Shown here: one piece after another, positions 1 through 6,829 of the stretch
How positions within the stretch are numbered: the first letter of the stretch is position 1
Layout: the number at the start of each line of letters is the position of its first letter
Origin: Verrucomicrobiota bacterium
GTDB lineage: Bacteria > Verrucomicrobiota > Verrucomicrobiia > Opitutales > UBA953
Reading direction: 5' to 3'
Assembly: GCA_004293385.1 (NCBI GenBank)
Contig: RDYO01000081.1
Span: 1 to 12,708 of the forward strand
DNA: 12,708 nucleotides
The notes under the pieces: model-generated
What the model was told of the DNA's origin: nothing
The model's database searches: none
The model's input: the letters and a program-made list of their open reading frames with translations, nothing else
Program-made: the position numbers and the translations under genes

Positions 1-11
1 CCCGCCAACAG

Positions 12-42
12 AAAGGCCGCCTCGGATGAGGCGGCCTTTTTT
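12..42. terminator. Bidirectional intrinsic terminator after prs
   Basis: A perfect inverted repeat with a 9-bp GC-rich core (15-23 with 28-36) and a GGAT loop is extended to 12 bp by AAA/TTT flanks. On the plus strand it is followed by six T (37-42); on the minus strand the tail is shorter (TTTCTGTT). It starts 24 nt beyond the prs stop, so it can end the dnaB-to-prs transcript. The better T-tract on the plus strand suggests that it also ends a convergent gene lying left of the window, which is inference. Confidence 0.85.
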
Positions 43-59
43 GCGTCCTGACGCGGAGC

Positions 60-1013
60 TCAGTGGCCCTTGATCGGGAAGAGGTCGGTCACGCTGTTGT
101 TGCCGTGGATGCGACGGATCGCATCGGAAAGCAGCGGCGCGATCGAGAGCACCGTGATCGGCAGGTCCTTCGGCCATTCGGCCGGCACGGAGTTGGTCGT
201 GATGACCTCGTCGATGACGCCGCGACGCAGGCGCTCGTAGGCGATGTCCTGGATCATGCAGTGGGAGACCACGGCGCGCACTGAGCGGGCGCCGTTCTTC
301 TTGAGGAGTTCGGCGGCGGCCACGAGCGTGCCCGCGGTCTCCGTCATGTCGTCGACCAGGATGATATCGCGGCCTTCGACTTCGCCGACGAGGCTCGTGG
401 CCTGGACGGTGGTCGCGCTCGTGCGGCGCTTGGCCACGAAACCGTACGGCAGGTTGAGCATGTCGGCCACGGCCGAGGCGTACTTCAGGCCGCCCACGTC
501 GGGCGAGAAGACCGTGGCGTCCTTGAGCCAAGGCTTGTCCTTGATGTGCTTATAGAAGACCGGCGAGGCGTAGAGATGGTCGACCGGGATGTCGAAGAAG
601 CCCTGGATCTGCTGGGCGTGCAGGTCGACCGTCAGGACGCGGTTGGCGCCGGCGGCGGTGAGCAGGTTGGCGACGAGCTTGGCGGTGATGGGCACGCGGG
701 GCTTATCCTTACGATCCTGTCGGGCGTAGCCGAAGAAAGGGATCACGGCCGTGATGCGCGCGGCGGAAGCACGGCGGAGCGCGTCGATCATGATCAGCAA
801 CTCCATGATGCGGTCGTTGGCCGGCGCGCAGGTCGGCTGGACCACGTAGACGTCGCAGCCGCGGATGTTCTCGTTGATCTGCACGAACGTCTCGCCGTCG
901 GGGAAACGGTTGACGGTGGCGGTACCGAGCGGCACGCCCAGATGCTCGCAGATTTCCTTGGCCAGCGCCGGGTTGGCGTTGCCGGTGAAAATCTTCATCT
1001 CAGGGAGGCTCAT
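60..1013 (-). CDS. prs: Ribose-phosphate pyrophosphokinase (PRPP synthase)
   Basis: Transfers pyrophosphate from ATP to ribose 5-phosphate to make PRPP, the cytosolic precursor of purines, pyrimidines, NAD, His and Trp. At 317 aa it has the usual class I length. Visible signatures are MKIFTGNANP at the N-terminus, RFPDGE (36-41), INENIRGCDVYVVQ (46-59), FGYARQDR (94-101), the catalytic-site segment DLHAQQIQGFFDIP (130-143, His132), the KRR of the flexible loop (195-197) and the PRPP/ribose-5-P loop VDDMTETAGT (220-229). Several positions differ from textbook class I enzymes: the loop has TETAGT rather than the usual DTGGT/DTAGT, the flexible loop lacks the PRPN that normally follows KRR, and the SGPA motif that normally follows the conserved His is replaced by HCMIQDIAYERL (251-262). 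The ATG at 1013 gives MSLPEMKIF, parallel to E. coli MPDMKLF; the ATG at 998 is an alternative. It starts 5 nt after the lpxD stop, and there is no Shine-Dalgarno motif. It is the last gene of the dnaB unit. Confidence 0.97.
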   Translation of the reverse strand: MSLPEMKIFTGNANPALAKEICEHLGVPLGTATVNRFPDGETFVQINENIRGCDVYVVQPTCAPANDRIMELLIMIDALRRASAARITAVIPFFGYARQDRKDKPRVPITAKLVANLLTAAGANRVLTVDLHAQQIQGFFDIPVDHLYASPVFYKHIKDKPWLKDATVFSPDVGGLKYASAVADMLNLPYGFVAKRRTSATTVQATSLVGEVEGRDIILVDDMTETAGTLVAAAELLKKNGARSVRAVVSHCMIQDIAYERLRRGVIDEVITTNSVPAEWPKDLPITVLSIAPLLSDAIRRIHGNNSVTDLFPIKGH

Positions 1014-1018
1014 GTCGG

Positions 1019-2062
1019 TTAGCGTTTAGCAGAGTCCAAGGAGGCGGTCAGCGAATCAACCTTTTTGAACAAATCGGGCAGGCGACGCGAAAGGACGACC
1101 AAGCGACGCTCCAGGCCGAAGGGCACGGCGGGCGTGCCGTTCATGAAGCCGTCGGCGGGCACGTCCTCGAAGAGGCCTGTCTGGGCGCCGAGTTTGACGC
1201 GGTCGCCGAGGGTGAGGTGGCCGGCCACGCCGGACTGGCCGCCCAGGACGCAATGGTCGCCGAGGGTCGTGCTGCCGGCGATGCCGACCTGCGCGGTGAT
1301 GAGGCACTGGCGGCCGATGCGCACGTTGTGGGCGATCTGGACGAGATTATCGATCTTGGTGCCCCGCCCGACCACCGTCTGGCTGAAGCGGGCGCGGTCG
1401 AGGGTCGAGTTGGCGCCGACCTCGACGTCGTCTTCGAGGACGACGTTGCCGATCTGCGGGATGCGGCGGATCTCGCCGTTGACGGGCTCGTAGCCGAAGC
1501 CGTCGGAACCGATGACGGCGCCGGACTGAATGCGGCAGCGGGCGCCGAGGACGCAATAGTCGCCGACGACAACGCCGGGCTTGAGCCAGGAATCAGCACC
1601 GACCGACGCGCGGGGGCCGACGTGGCAGCGGGCTTCGAGGACCGCGCCAGCGGCGACGACCGCGCCTTCTCCGATGACGCAGAGCGGGCCGACGTGGGCG
1701 GAGGGATCGATCTTGGCCGAAGCCGCGACGACGGCGGTGGCATGGATGCCGGCCGGAGGGCGCGGCCAGAGGCGCGCCTCGAGCACGCCGCAGAAGAGCG
1801 CGAGCGCGTAGGAGGGATTGGCGACGCGGAGGAAAGCCTGGCCGGCGGCCGGCTTGCCCGCGAAAGCGACCGGTACGAGGATCGCACCGGCGCGCGAGGC
1901 GGCCACAGCGTCGGCGTACTTGGCGTTACCGAGGAAAGACAGATCGGCGGCAGTCGCTTCGGCCAAGGCGGCGACACCGGTGATCGGGCCGGCAATGGCG
2001 CCCTCGACGGCTTCGGCGCCGGTGAGGGCGGCGAGTTCGGCGATGGTGAAGGATGTCGTCAT
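1019..2062 (-). CDS. lpxD: UDP-3-O-acylglucosamine N-acyltransferase
   Basis: Third step of lipid A synthesis: adds the N-linked hydroxyacyl chain from acyl-ACP to UDP-3-O-acylglucosamine in the cytoplasm. The 347-aa length fits the family. The N-terminal uridine-binding domain (about 1-100) contains LSFLGNAKYADA (41-52). A long left-handed beta-helix of hexapeptide repeats follows (about 105-300, for example IGEGAVVAAGAVLE). The catalytic His is in IDNLVQIAHNVRIG (His245, equivalent to E. coli His239), and GSDGFGYEP (185-193) is typical of LpxD. The C-terminal helix includes RRLPDLFKKVDSL. It lies 45 nt downstream of skp, the conserved bamA-skp-lpxD order, but prs follows rather than the usual fabZ-lpxA-lpxB. 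The 45-nt gap holds a strong hairpin. The upstream string TTTAGGACCATG has an AGGA only 2 nt from the ATG, which is too close for a normal ribosome binding site. Confidence 0.97.
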   Translation of the reverse strand: MTTSFTIAELAALTGAEAVEGAIAGPITGVAALAEATAADLSFLGNAKYADAVAASRAGAILVPVAFAGKPAAGQAFLRVANPSYALALFCGVLEARLWPRPPAGIHATAVVAASAKIDPSAHVGPLCVIGEGAVVAAGAVLEARCHVGPRASVGADSWLKPGVVVGDYCVLGARCRIQSGAVIGSDGFGYEPVNGEIRRIPQIGNVVLEDDVEVGANSTLDRARFSQTVVGRGTKIDNLVQIAHNVRIGRQCLITAQVGIAGSTTLGDHCVLGGQSGVAGHLTLGDRVKLGAQTGLFEDVPADGFMNGTPAVPFGLERRLVVLSRRLPDLFKKVDSLTASLDSAKR

Positions 2063-2075
2063 GGTCCTAAATGAA

Positions 2076-2098
2076 GCGCCCCTGACTGGCAGGGGCGC
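2076..2098 (-). other. Intercistronic hairpin between skp and lpxD
   Basis: A perfect 9-bp GC-rich stem (2076-2084 with 2090-2098) with a 5-nt loop sits 10 nt after the skp stop and 13 nt before the lpxD ATG. On the minus strand it is followed by TTCATTTAGG, a poor T-tract, so a full terminator is unlikely. A partial attenuator, an mRNA-stability element protecting the skp message, or a translational control element for lpxD are all possible; the sequence does not decide between them. Confidence 0.6.
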
Positions 2099-2107
2099 GG
2101 CAGAGTC

Positions 2108-2722
2108 TTACTTGGCGGCCGGCTTGTCGCCGGCGGCGGGGGCAGGCGCGGCGGGAGCAGCAGGGGCAGCCGGAGCGGCGGCGGGGGCGGCGGCCTTATA
2201 GGCGGCGTTGAGTTCCTTGAGGACGTCCTGGGTGATGTCCAGGGAAGCGTCGGCGAAGAAAGCCTGGCTCTTGCCGAGGACGAGCTGGAGACCCTTGGCC
2301 TTGGCGACCTTCTCGGCCTGCGTGCGGGCGTCGGCGAGGATCTGCTTGTTCATCTCACCCACGCGCTGCTGGATGGCGCCGCGGGCTTCGTTGACGAAGT
2401 TCTGGAGCTCGGCGCGACGCTGCTGGAATACGCCGTTCTTCTGCTGGAGCTCGGCCTCGACGGCCTTCTTGCCGTTCTCGCTGAGCATCGGGTCCTGACC
2501 GCGCTTCTGGGCGGCGACCAGCTCGGACTGGAGCTGTTCGACGACCTTGACGCGCTCGCCGACGGAAGCCTGGGCGGATTCCTCGGACTTGCGGATCTCG
2601 GCCTGCAGGTCGGCGGACTTGGCGTAGGTCTTGAAGATCTCCTGCTCGTCGATGAGGCCGACATTAGGGGCCGCGGCGAAGACGGAAGCGGAGGCGAGGA
2701 GGAGAGCGAAGAAGGACTTCAT
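2108..2722 (-). CDS. skp: Periplasmic chaperone Skp/OmpH family
   Basis: Periplasmic holdase that carries unfolded outer-membrane proteins towards the BAM complex. From the ATG at 2722 the product is 204 aa, starting with a clear signal peptide (MKSFFALLLASASVFAAAP, cleavage likely around residue 17-18), then VGLIDEQEIFKTYAKSADLQ, the typical OmpH start. A long Glu/Gln/Lys/Ala-rich coiled-coil arm follows (about 38-135), then the conserved ending of the body, including LQLVLGKSQAFFADASLDIT. The last ~32 residues are an Ala/Pro repeat tail ending GDKPAAK, absent from E. coli Skp. A longer reading from a TTG at 2767, overlapping the bamA stop, would put 15 charged/polar residues before the signal peptide and is unlikely. 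It lies 41 nt after bamA and upstream of lpxD, the classic context. No Shine-Dalgarno motif is visible. Confidence 0.93.
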   Translation of the reverse strand: MKSFFALLLASASVFAAAPNVGLIDEQEIFKTYAKSADLQAEIRKSEESAQASVGERVKVVEQLQSELVAAQKRGQDPMLSENGKKAVEAELQQKNGVFQQRRAELQNFVNEARGAIQQRVGEMNKQILADARTQAEKVAKAKGLQLVLGKSQAFFADASLDITQDVLKELNAAYKAAAPAAAPAAPAAPAAPAPAAGDKPAAK

Positions 2723-2763
2723 GAGGGTAGGATTGAAGAAGCGGTTAGGCCGAGCCTTGGCAA

Positions 2764-5250
2764 TCAAAAGACCGTGCCGAAGCTGAAGTTGAACTTCATC
2801 CCGTCTTCGTTGACGTTGGCGCCGGCGTTGGGCTGTCCAACCGGGACCTGAGTCATCTGGAGCGGGAAGCCGAAATCGAGGCGCATCACGGCGCCTCCGA
2901 GCAGGATACGCATGCCGACGCCGTAGCTGGAATTCGCTTCGGACAGGCCGAAGTCGCTCTCACCCCGATTGACCAGGCCGTGGTCATAGAAGGCGGCGAA
3001 ACGGAGGTTGTCGGCCACCTTGATCGTGTATTCCGCGCTGAAGAAACCGTAGGTCAGGCCGCCCATCGGCTCGTTGCCGAACTGCGTATCGTAGGTCGAG
3101 TAACCGCCGACGTCATTGAAGTTGAAGCCGCGCATGTCGTAGGCGCCGCCGAGGTAGAAGCGCTCGTAGAACGGCAGCTGGCCGGCGGTGCCGGTGAGCA
3201 GGCCGACGCGGCCGACCACGCCGATGGTCTGCTCGGCGGTCGGAGAAACCAGGAACCAGCGGCCGGTGCGGAGCTCGGAACGGAGATACTTCAGGTCGCC
3301 GCCGAAACCATTGCCGGCAAGCTCCTCGGTGAGCGAGATGCGGGAACCACGCGTCGGGAAGTTGAACTCGTCGCGGGTGTCGTAGATGAGGGAGGCGGAG
3401 ACCGAGGAGATCACCTTGCCGCCGGCGGCGCCTTCGGCGACCACTTCGGCGGGCGCCGTGGAGCTGACGTTGTCGACGGACACGCGGCGCAGGTTGTAAC
3501 CGACGCGACCTTCGACGTTGCCGAAGACACGGCGACGGGCGTAGAGGTTCACGCCTTCGGTGAGCACCGCGTAATCGGCGGAGGCGAAACCGGCGAAACG
3601 ACGCTCGATGGAGTAACCCACGGCGAGGTCGCGCTCCCAGAGCGCAGGCTCCTCGAAGGAGTGTTCGAAGGAATTGGTCAGGCTGCCGACCGAGAGACGC
3701 ACGCGGAACTTCTGTCCGTCGCCACGGTACCAGCCTTCCGGATTGGAGAAGTCGAAGTTCGCCTCGGAGTACTCGACGAAGCCGACGAGGCCTTCGACGG
3801 TGCTGAAGCCGGCGCCGAAGCTGACCTGGCCGGTCGGGCCTTCCTTGACCGTGACGCGGAGGTCGCTCTGGCCGGGGACGGGCGTCGGCACGGGGGTCAC
3901 GCGGACTTCCTGGAAGAACTGCGTGTTGCGCAGACGGGCCTCGGAGACACGGGTACGGGCGAGGTCGAAGACTTCGCCGGGCCCGAGCGCCAGTTCGCGC
4001 GCGATGGCGGTGGAGCGGGTCTTCGTATTGCCCTGGATCTCGACGGCGCGGACGGTGTGACGCTGCCCTTCTTCGATGATGAAGCGGACGTCGATGGCGC
4101 CGGTCGTCAGGTCCGGCTTACGGACCGTCTCGACGCGGGCGTTGATGTAACCCATCTGGCCGTAGTATTCCTTGAGCTTGTCGGCGGCGGCCTCGACGGC
4201 CGGGACGGCGAACGCTTCGCCGGACTTCAGCTGGTCGAACTCGAACGGATGAGCGCCCCGGCGGAGGGAAGGCTCGGCCACGACCTTGCGGAGCGCGGCT
4301 TCGGCGAAAAGCGGATCGGCGGCGCCGAGACGATTGCCCTCGATGGCCAAGGCGCCGACGGTGTAGCGACGGCCCTCGGTAAGCTTGAAGACGACGTCGA
4401 GCCAGCCGGTGGAGCCGCTGACGTCCTTGACGACGCAGATCTTCTCCGGGTCGGCGTCTTCGACCTGGACGTCCAGGTAGCCCTTGCCGCGGTAAAATTC
4501 ACGGAGCTTACGGCAGTCTTCGCGATACTGCTCGGGGTCGAGGCGGCCCGTGCCGAGCATCCAGGACCACTTGTACCAGCGGTACTCGCTCGTCGCGAGG
4601 CTCGCACCGTCCGCCAGTTCGGAGCGGCTGAAGGACTTCGCGCCATCGAAACGGAAAGTGTCGACCTTGAGCTCGATGCCTTCGTTGACGACGACGGACA
4701 CCATCTTGCCGCCGGGGACGTCACGGAGCTGTGAAGAGACGCGCGTGAAGGGTCGCTTCTTGCGGAGCGACTCCTGGAGCTTGATCTCGGCGCGGCGGAG
4801 CTGGGCCATGTCGAGCGGCTCGCCCAGACGCATGTCCTGGAGTTCCTCGCCGCCGAACCAGGAGGCGTCGGCGCCGACGATGCCGTCGCCGCCGATGTAT
4901 TCGACTCCCTTGAGGATCGGGCGGGGTTCCACGGTCACGACGACGTCGACCTCGCCGGTCTTCGGATCGAGGACGGGCTCGACCGAAGCCTGGGCGAATC
5001 GGCCGGTCGCGTAAAGGGAGCGGACGGTGCTGGCGACGGCTTCCTTGGAGAAGGACTCGCCTTCGCGCAGGGCGACGAAACCACGCACGAACTGCTCGGA
5101 GACGGCGGAGCCGGAGGCTTGGATGCGGATGGTCCGGACCTTGGGGTCCTTCGGCCCGAGGCTGTTCTGGGCGCCTCCCACGAGCGGCACCAAGGCGAGG
5201 GCGAAGCAGGCGGCGCGGAGCCAGCTGCGGCGGAAGGAGGTCTTATTCAT
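2764..5250 (-). CDS. bamA: Outer membrane protein assembly factor BamA
   Basis: Core beta-barrel of the BAM complex, which inserts proteins into the outer membrane (Omp85 family). The 828-aa length is normal. Residues 1-27 form a signal peptide (MNKTSFRRSW, then a hydrophobic stretch, VGGA/Q). POTRA-like domains span about 38-475, recognisable by repeats such as FDGAKSFSRSEL (201-212), FYRGKGYLDVQVED (252-265), YYGQMGYINARVE (362-374) and IQGNTKTRSTAIARELAL (405-422). The barrel fills about 476-828 and includes IYDTRDEFNFPTRGSR (622-637) and the Omp85 signature MRGF (706-709, within GGAYDMRGFNF). The last residue is Phe, the expected C-terminal barrel signal. The third POTRA region carries two Cys (246, 272). 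The ATG is inside the last codons of dnaB (8-nt overlap), so translation is probably coupled to the helicase gene. skp and lpxD follow. No Shine-Dalgarno motif precedes the start. Confidence 0.97.
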   Translation of the reverse strand: MNKTSFRRSWLRAACFALALVPLVGGAQNSLGPKDPKVRTIRIQASGSAVSEQFVRGFVALREGESFSKEAVASTVRSLYATGRFAQASVEPVLDPKTGEVDVVVTVEPRPILKGVEYIGGDGIVGADASWFGGEELQDMRLGEPLDMAQLRRAEIKLQESLRKKRPFTRVSSQLRDVPGGKMVSVVVNEGIELKVDTFRFDGAKSFSRSELADGASLATSEYRWYKWSWMLGTGRLDPEQYREDCRKLREFYRGKGYLDVQVEDADPEKICVVKDVSGSTGWLDVVFKLTEGRRYTVGALAIEGNRLGAADPLFAEAALRKVVAEPSLRRGAHPFEFDQLKSGEAFAVPAVEAAADKLKEYYGQMGYINARVETVRKPDLTTGAIDVRFIIEEGQRHTVRAVEIQGNTKTRSTAIARELALGPGEVFDLARTRVSEARLRNTQFFQEVRVTPVPTPVPGQSDLRVTVKEGPTGQVSFGAGFSTVEGLVGFVEYSEANFDFSNPEGWYRGDGQKFRVRLSVGSLTNSFEHSFEEPALWERDLAVGYSIERRFAGFASADYAVLTEGVNLYARRRVFGNVEGRVGYNLRRVSVDNVSSTAPAEVVAEGAAGGKVISSVSASLIYDTRDEFNFPTRGSRISLTEELAGNGFGGDLKYLRSELRTGRWFLVSPTAEQTIGVVGRVGLLTGTAGQLPFYERFYLGGAYDMRGFNFNDVGGYSTYDTQFGNEPMGGLTYGFFSAEYTIKVADNLRFAAFYDHGLVNRGESDFGLSEANSSYGVGMRILLGGAVMRLDFGFPLQMTQVPVGQPNAGANVNEDGMKFNFSFGTVF

Positions 5251-6673
5251 TATTTCGGTATTCTCTAGCCGGAGATTCGAAGCGTGTCAGCCCCGGATTG
5301 AAGAGCAAGTTGATGTCGGAGGTCGGTCCGTTACGATTCTTCGCCACGATCAGCTGACGGGCGTAACATCCGTCCTGGCCGGCCTGCTCGGCCTCGGCCT
5401 CGGCGGCCTTACCCTGGCTGACGGGGGGCTTGGAAATGAGCATGACGATGTCAGCGTCCTGTTCGATGGAGCCGGACTCGCGAAGGTCGGACATGCGGGG
5501 CTGGCGGGCCTCGTCCTCGGACTTACGGTTGAGCTGGGCCAGGGCGATGATCGGGATCTTGAACTCCTTGGCCATGGCCTTGATGCTACGGGAGACCTCG
5601 GCGATCTGCTGTTCGCGGGGCAGGCCCGAATCCAGGCCGTTGATGAGCTGGATGTAGTCGATGACCACCATGTCCAGGGGCGTGCGGGCGTGGACGCGGC
5701 GGCACTTCGCGCGGATCTCGAGGATGTTCTGGCCGCCGTTGTCGTCGACCACCAGCGGGAGGCCCTTGTACTCGTTGGCGGCCTGGACGAGGTCGACCTG
5801 CATGCGTTCGTCCGGGTGGGCGGTGCGCAGCTTCTGCATGTTCACGCGGGCGCGGGAACAAAGCAGACGGAGGGCCAGTTCGCGGGCCGGCATTTCGAGG
5901 GAGAACAGCAGGACGTTGGACGGCTTGCGGTTCTCGCTGGGCTTGGGGAACAGCGCGGCCTCGATGAAGTTCAGCGCGATGGACGTCTTGCCCATGCCGG
6001 GACGGGCGGCGACGACGATCATCTGACCCGGCTGGAAACCGAAGGTCATCGCGTCGAGGTCCGGGAAGCCCGTCGGGACGCCCTGGACCGAGTTACGGTC
6101 ACGGATGATGCGCTGGACCAGCTCCATCGCCTCGGCGATGGGTCCGTCGATCGTCTGGGCGGACTCGGAGATGCGGTCTTCGCTGATGCGGAAGAAGGAC
6201 TGCTCGACCTCCTCGAGGAGGCGCTCGATGCCCTCGGCGTGCGTGTGAGCCTTCTCGACCGTCGTGACGGCGGTGGAGATCAGCTGCCGCAGGAAGTGCT
6301 TCTCGCGGATGATCGCGAGCCAGTGGGGCGCGTGCGCGCTCGAGGAGATCAGGCCCGTCAGCTCGTTGACGTAGGTCGCGCCGCCGGCGGACTCCAGCTT
6401 GCCGTCGCGGCGCAGCTGTTCCGTGAGCGTGATCTCGTCGATGCCCGTGCTCGCCTGCGCGAGCTTCACGGCGATCTCGTAGATGTCCTGGTGCTTCGGA
6501 TCGAAGAAGTAATCCGGCGTGACGCGCTGCTCGAGACAGCGCTGCAAGGTGTCGCCGCCGTCGATGACGATGCTCGCGATCAGGCCGCGCTCGGCGTCGA
6601 GGTTATGGGGCGGGACGCGGTCGCCGTAGTTGGGGGCGGCTTCGCGGCGCTGGCGCTGGGGTCGTTCGGCCAT
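5243..6673 (-). CDS. dnaB: Replicative DNA helicase DnaB
   Basis: Hexameric 5'-3' helicase that opens the replication fork and recruits primase. At 476 aa it matches the family. The N-terminal domain begins PPHNLDAERGLIASIVIDG (21-39), the standard DnaB opening. The RecA-like C-terminal domain begins GVPTGFPDLDAMTFGFQPG (198-216) and has Walker A ARPGMGKTS (223-231), SLEMPARELALRLL (258-271), Walker B VVIDYIQLI (336-344, Asp339), LAQLNR (378-383) and the ending AKNRNGPTSDINLLFNP (444-460). A short Ala/Glu-rich insertion lies at about 417-435. No intein or frameshift is seen. It is the first gene after the rplI terminator and so probably heads its own transcript, which continues into bamA through an overlapping stop/start. 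The ATG at 6673 fits the family start; there is no Shine-Dalgarno motif. Confidence 0.98.
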   Translation of the reverse strand: MAERPQRQRREAAPNYGDRVPPHNLDAERGLIASIVIDGGDTLQRCLEQRVTPDYFFDPKHQDIYEIAVKLAQASTGIDEITLTEQLRRDGKLESAGGATYVNELTGLISSSAHAPHWLAIIREKHFLRQLISTAVTTVEKAHTHAEGIERLLEEVEQSFFRISEDRISESAQTIDGPIAEAMELVQRIIRDRNSVQGVPTGFPDLDAMTFGFQPGQMIVVAARPGMGKTSIALNFIEAALFPKPSENRKPSNVLLFSLEMPARELALRLLCSRARVNMQKLRTAHPDERMQVDLVQAANEYKGLPLVVDDNGGQNILEIRAKCRRVHARTPLDMVVIDYIQLINGLDSGLPREQQIAEVSRSIKAMAKEFKIPIIALAQLNRKSEDEARQPRMSDLRESGSIEQDADIVMLISKPPVSQGKAAEAEAEQAGQDGCYARQLIVAKNRNGPTSDINLLFNPGLTRFESPAREYRNNE

Positions 6674-6775
6674 GGGAAAGGTGCACTATGGATGCGAGGA
6701 GCCCGGTGGACAGCGCCAAACAGGCGGGTCGTTCACGCCTTGTTCACGGCCTATTCACAGGCGCGGGGACCCCGG
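6674..6775 (-). promoter_or_regulatory. Intergenic region expected to hold the dnaB-unit promoter
   Basis: This 102-nt gap follows the rplI terminator and precedes dnaB on the minus strand, so a promoter is expected here. No good TTGACA/TATAAT pair is visible. The best guess is CTGTCC, 17 nt, CATAGT (hexamer at 6685-6690), a weak match that would put the transcription start only a few bases from the ATG. The region also holds three phased TTCAC repeats, listed separately. The promoter role is inferred from position. Confidence 0.4.
6731..6763. repeat. Three 11-bp imperfect direct repeats upstream of dnaB
   Basis: Three consecutive 11-mers on the plus strand read GTTCACGCCTT, GTTCACGGCCT and ATTCACAGGCG. 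The core TTCAC recurs at 6732, 6743 and 6754, exactly one helical turn (11 bp) apart and on the same face. They lie 58-90 bp upstream of the dnaB ATG. This spacing resembles an iterated protein-binding array. The last copy (CTATTCACA) matches the DnaA box TTATCCACA at 7 of 9 positions, the others less well. The binding protein is unknown. Confidence 0.55.
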
Positions 6776-6812
6776 AAAAGAAAAAGGCGCGAAGCGGGTG
6801 CTTCGCGCCTTT
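6776..6812 (-). terminator. Intrinsic terminator of the rplY-pth-rpsF-ssb-rplI unit
   Basis: A perfect 10-bp stem (6786-6795 with 6800-6809), extended by A/T pairs, with a 4-nt loop. On the minus strand it is followed by TTTTTCTTTT. It begins 17 nt after the rplI stop. This is a textbook Rho-independent terminator and separates the ribosomal-protein unit from dnaB. Confidence 0.93.
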
Positions 6813-6829
6813 CCGGGGAGCCGGTCCGA

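Noticed and set aside
1217..2074. Plus-strand ORF of 285 codons antisense to lpxD
   Set aside because: Asp/Gly/Ala-rich mirror of the hexapeptide repeats of LpxD; no independent coding evidence.
2723..2767. Upstream TTG start for skp overlapping the bamA stop
   Set aside because: It would place 15 residues before a perfect signal peptide; the ATG at 2722 is better.
2980..4734. Plus-strand ORF of 584 codons antisense to bamA
   Set aside because: Same antisense artefact; the minus strand encodes an intact BamA.
6731..6763. Phased repeats as a CRISPR array or replication origin
   Set aside because: Units are contiguous 11-mers without spacers, there are no cas genes, and there is no AT-rich unwinding region or dnaA/dnaN nearby.
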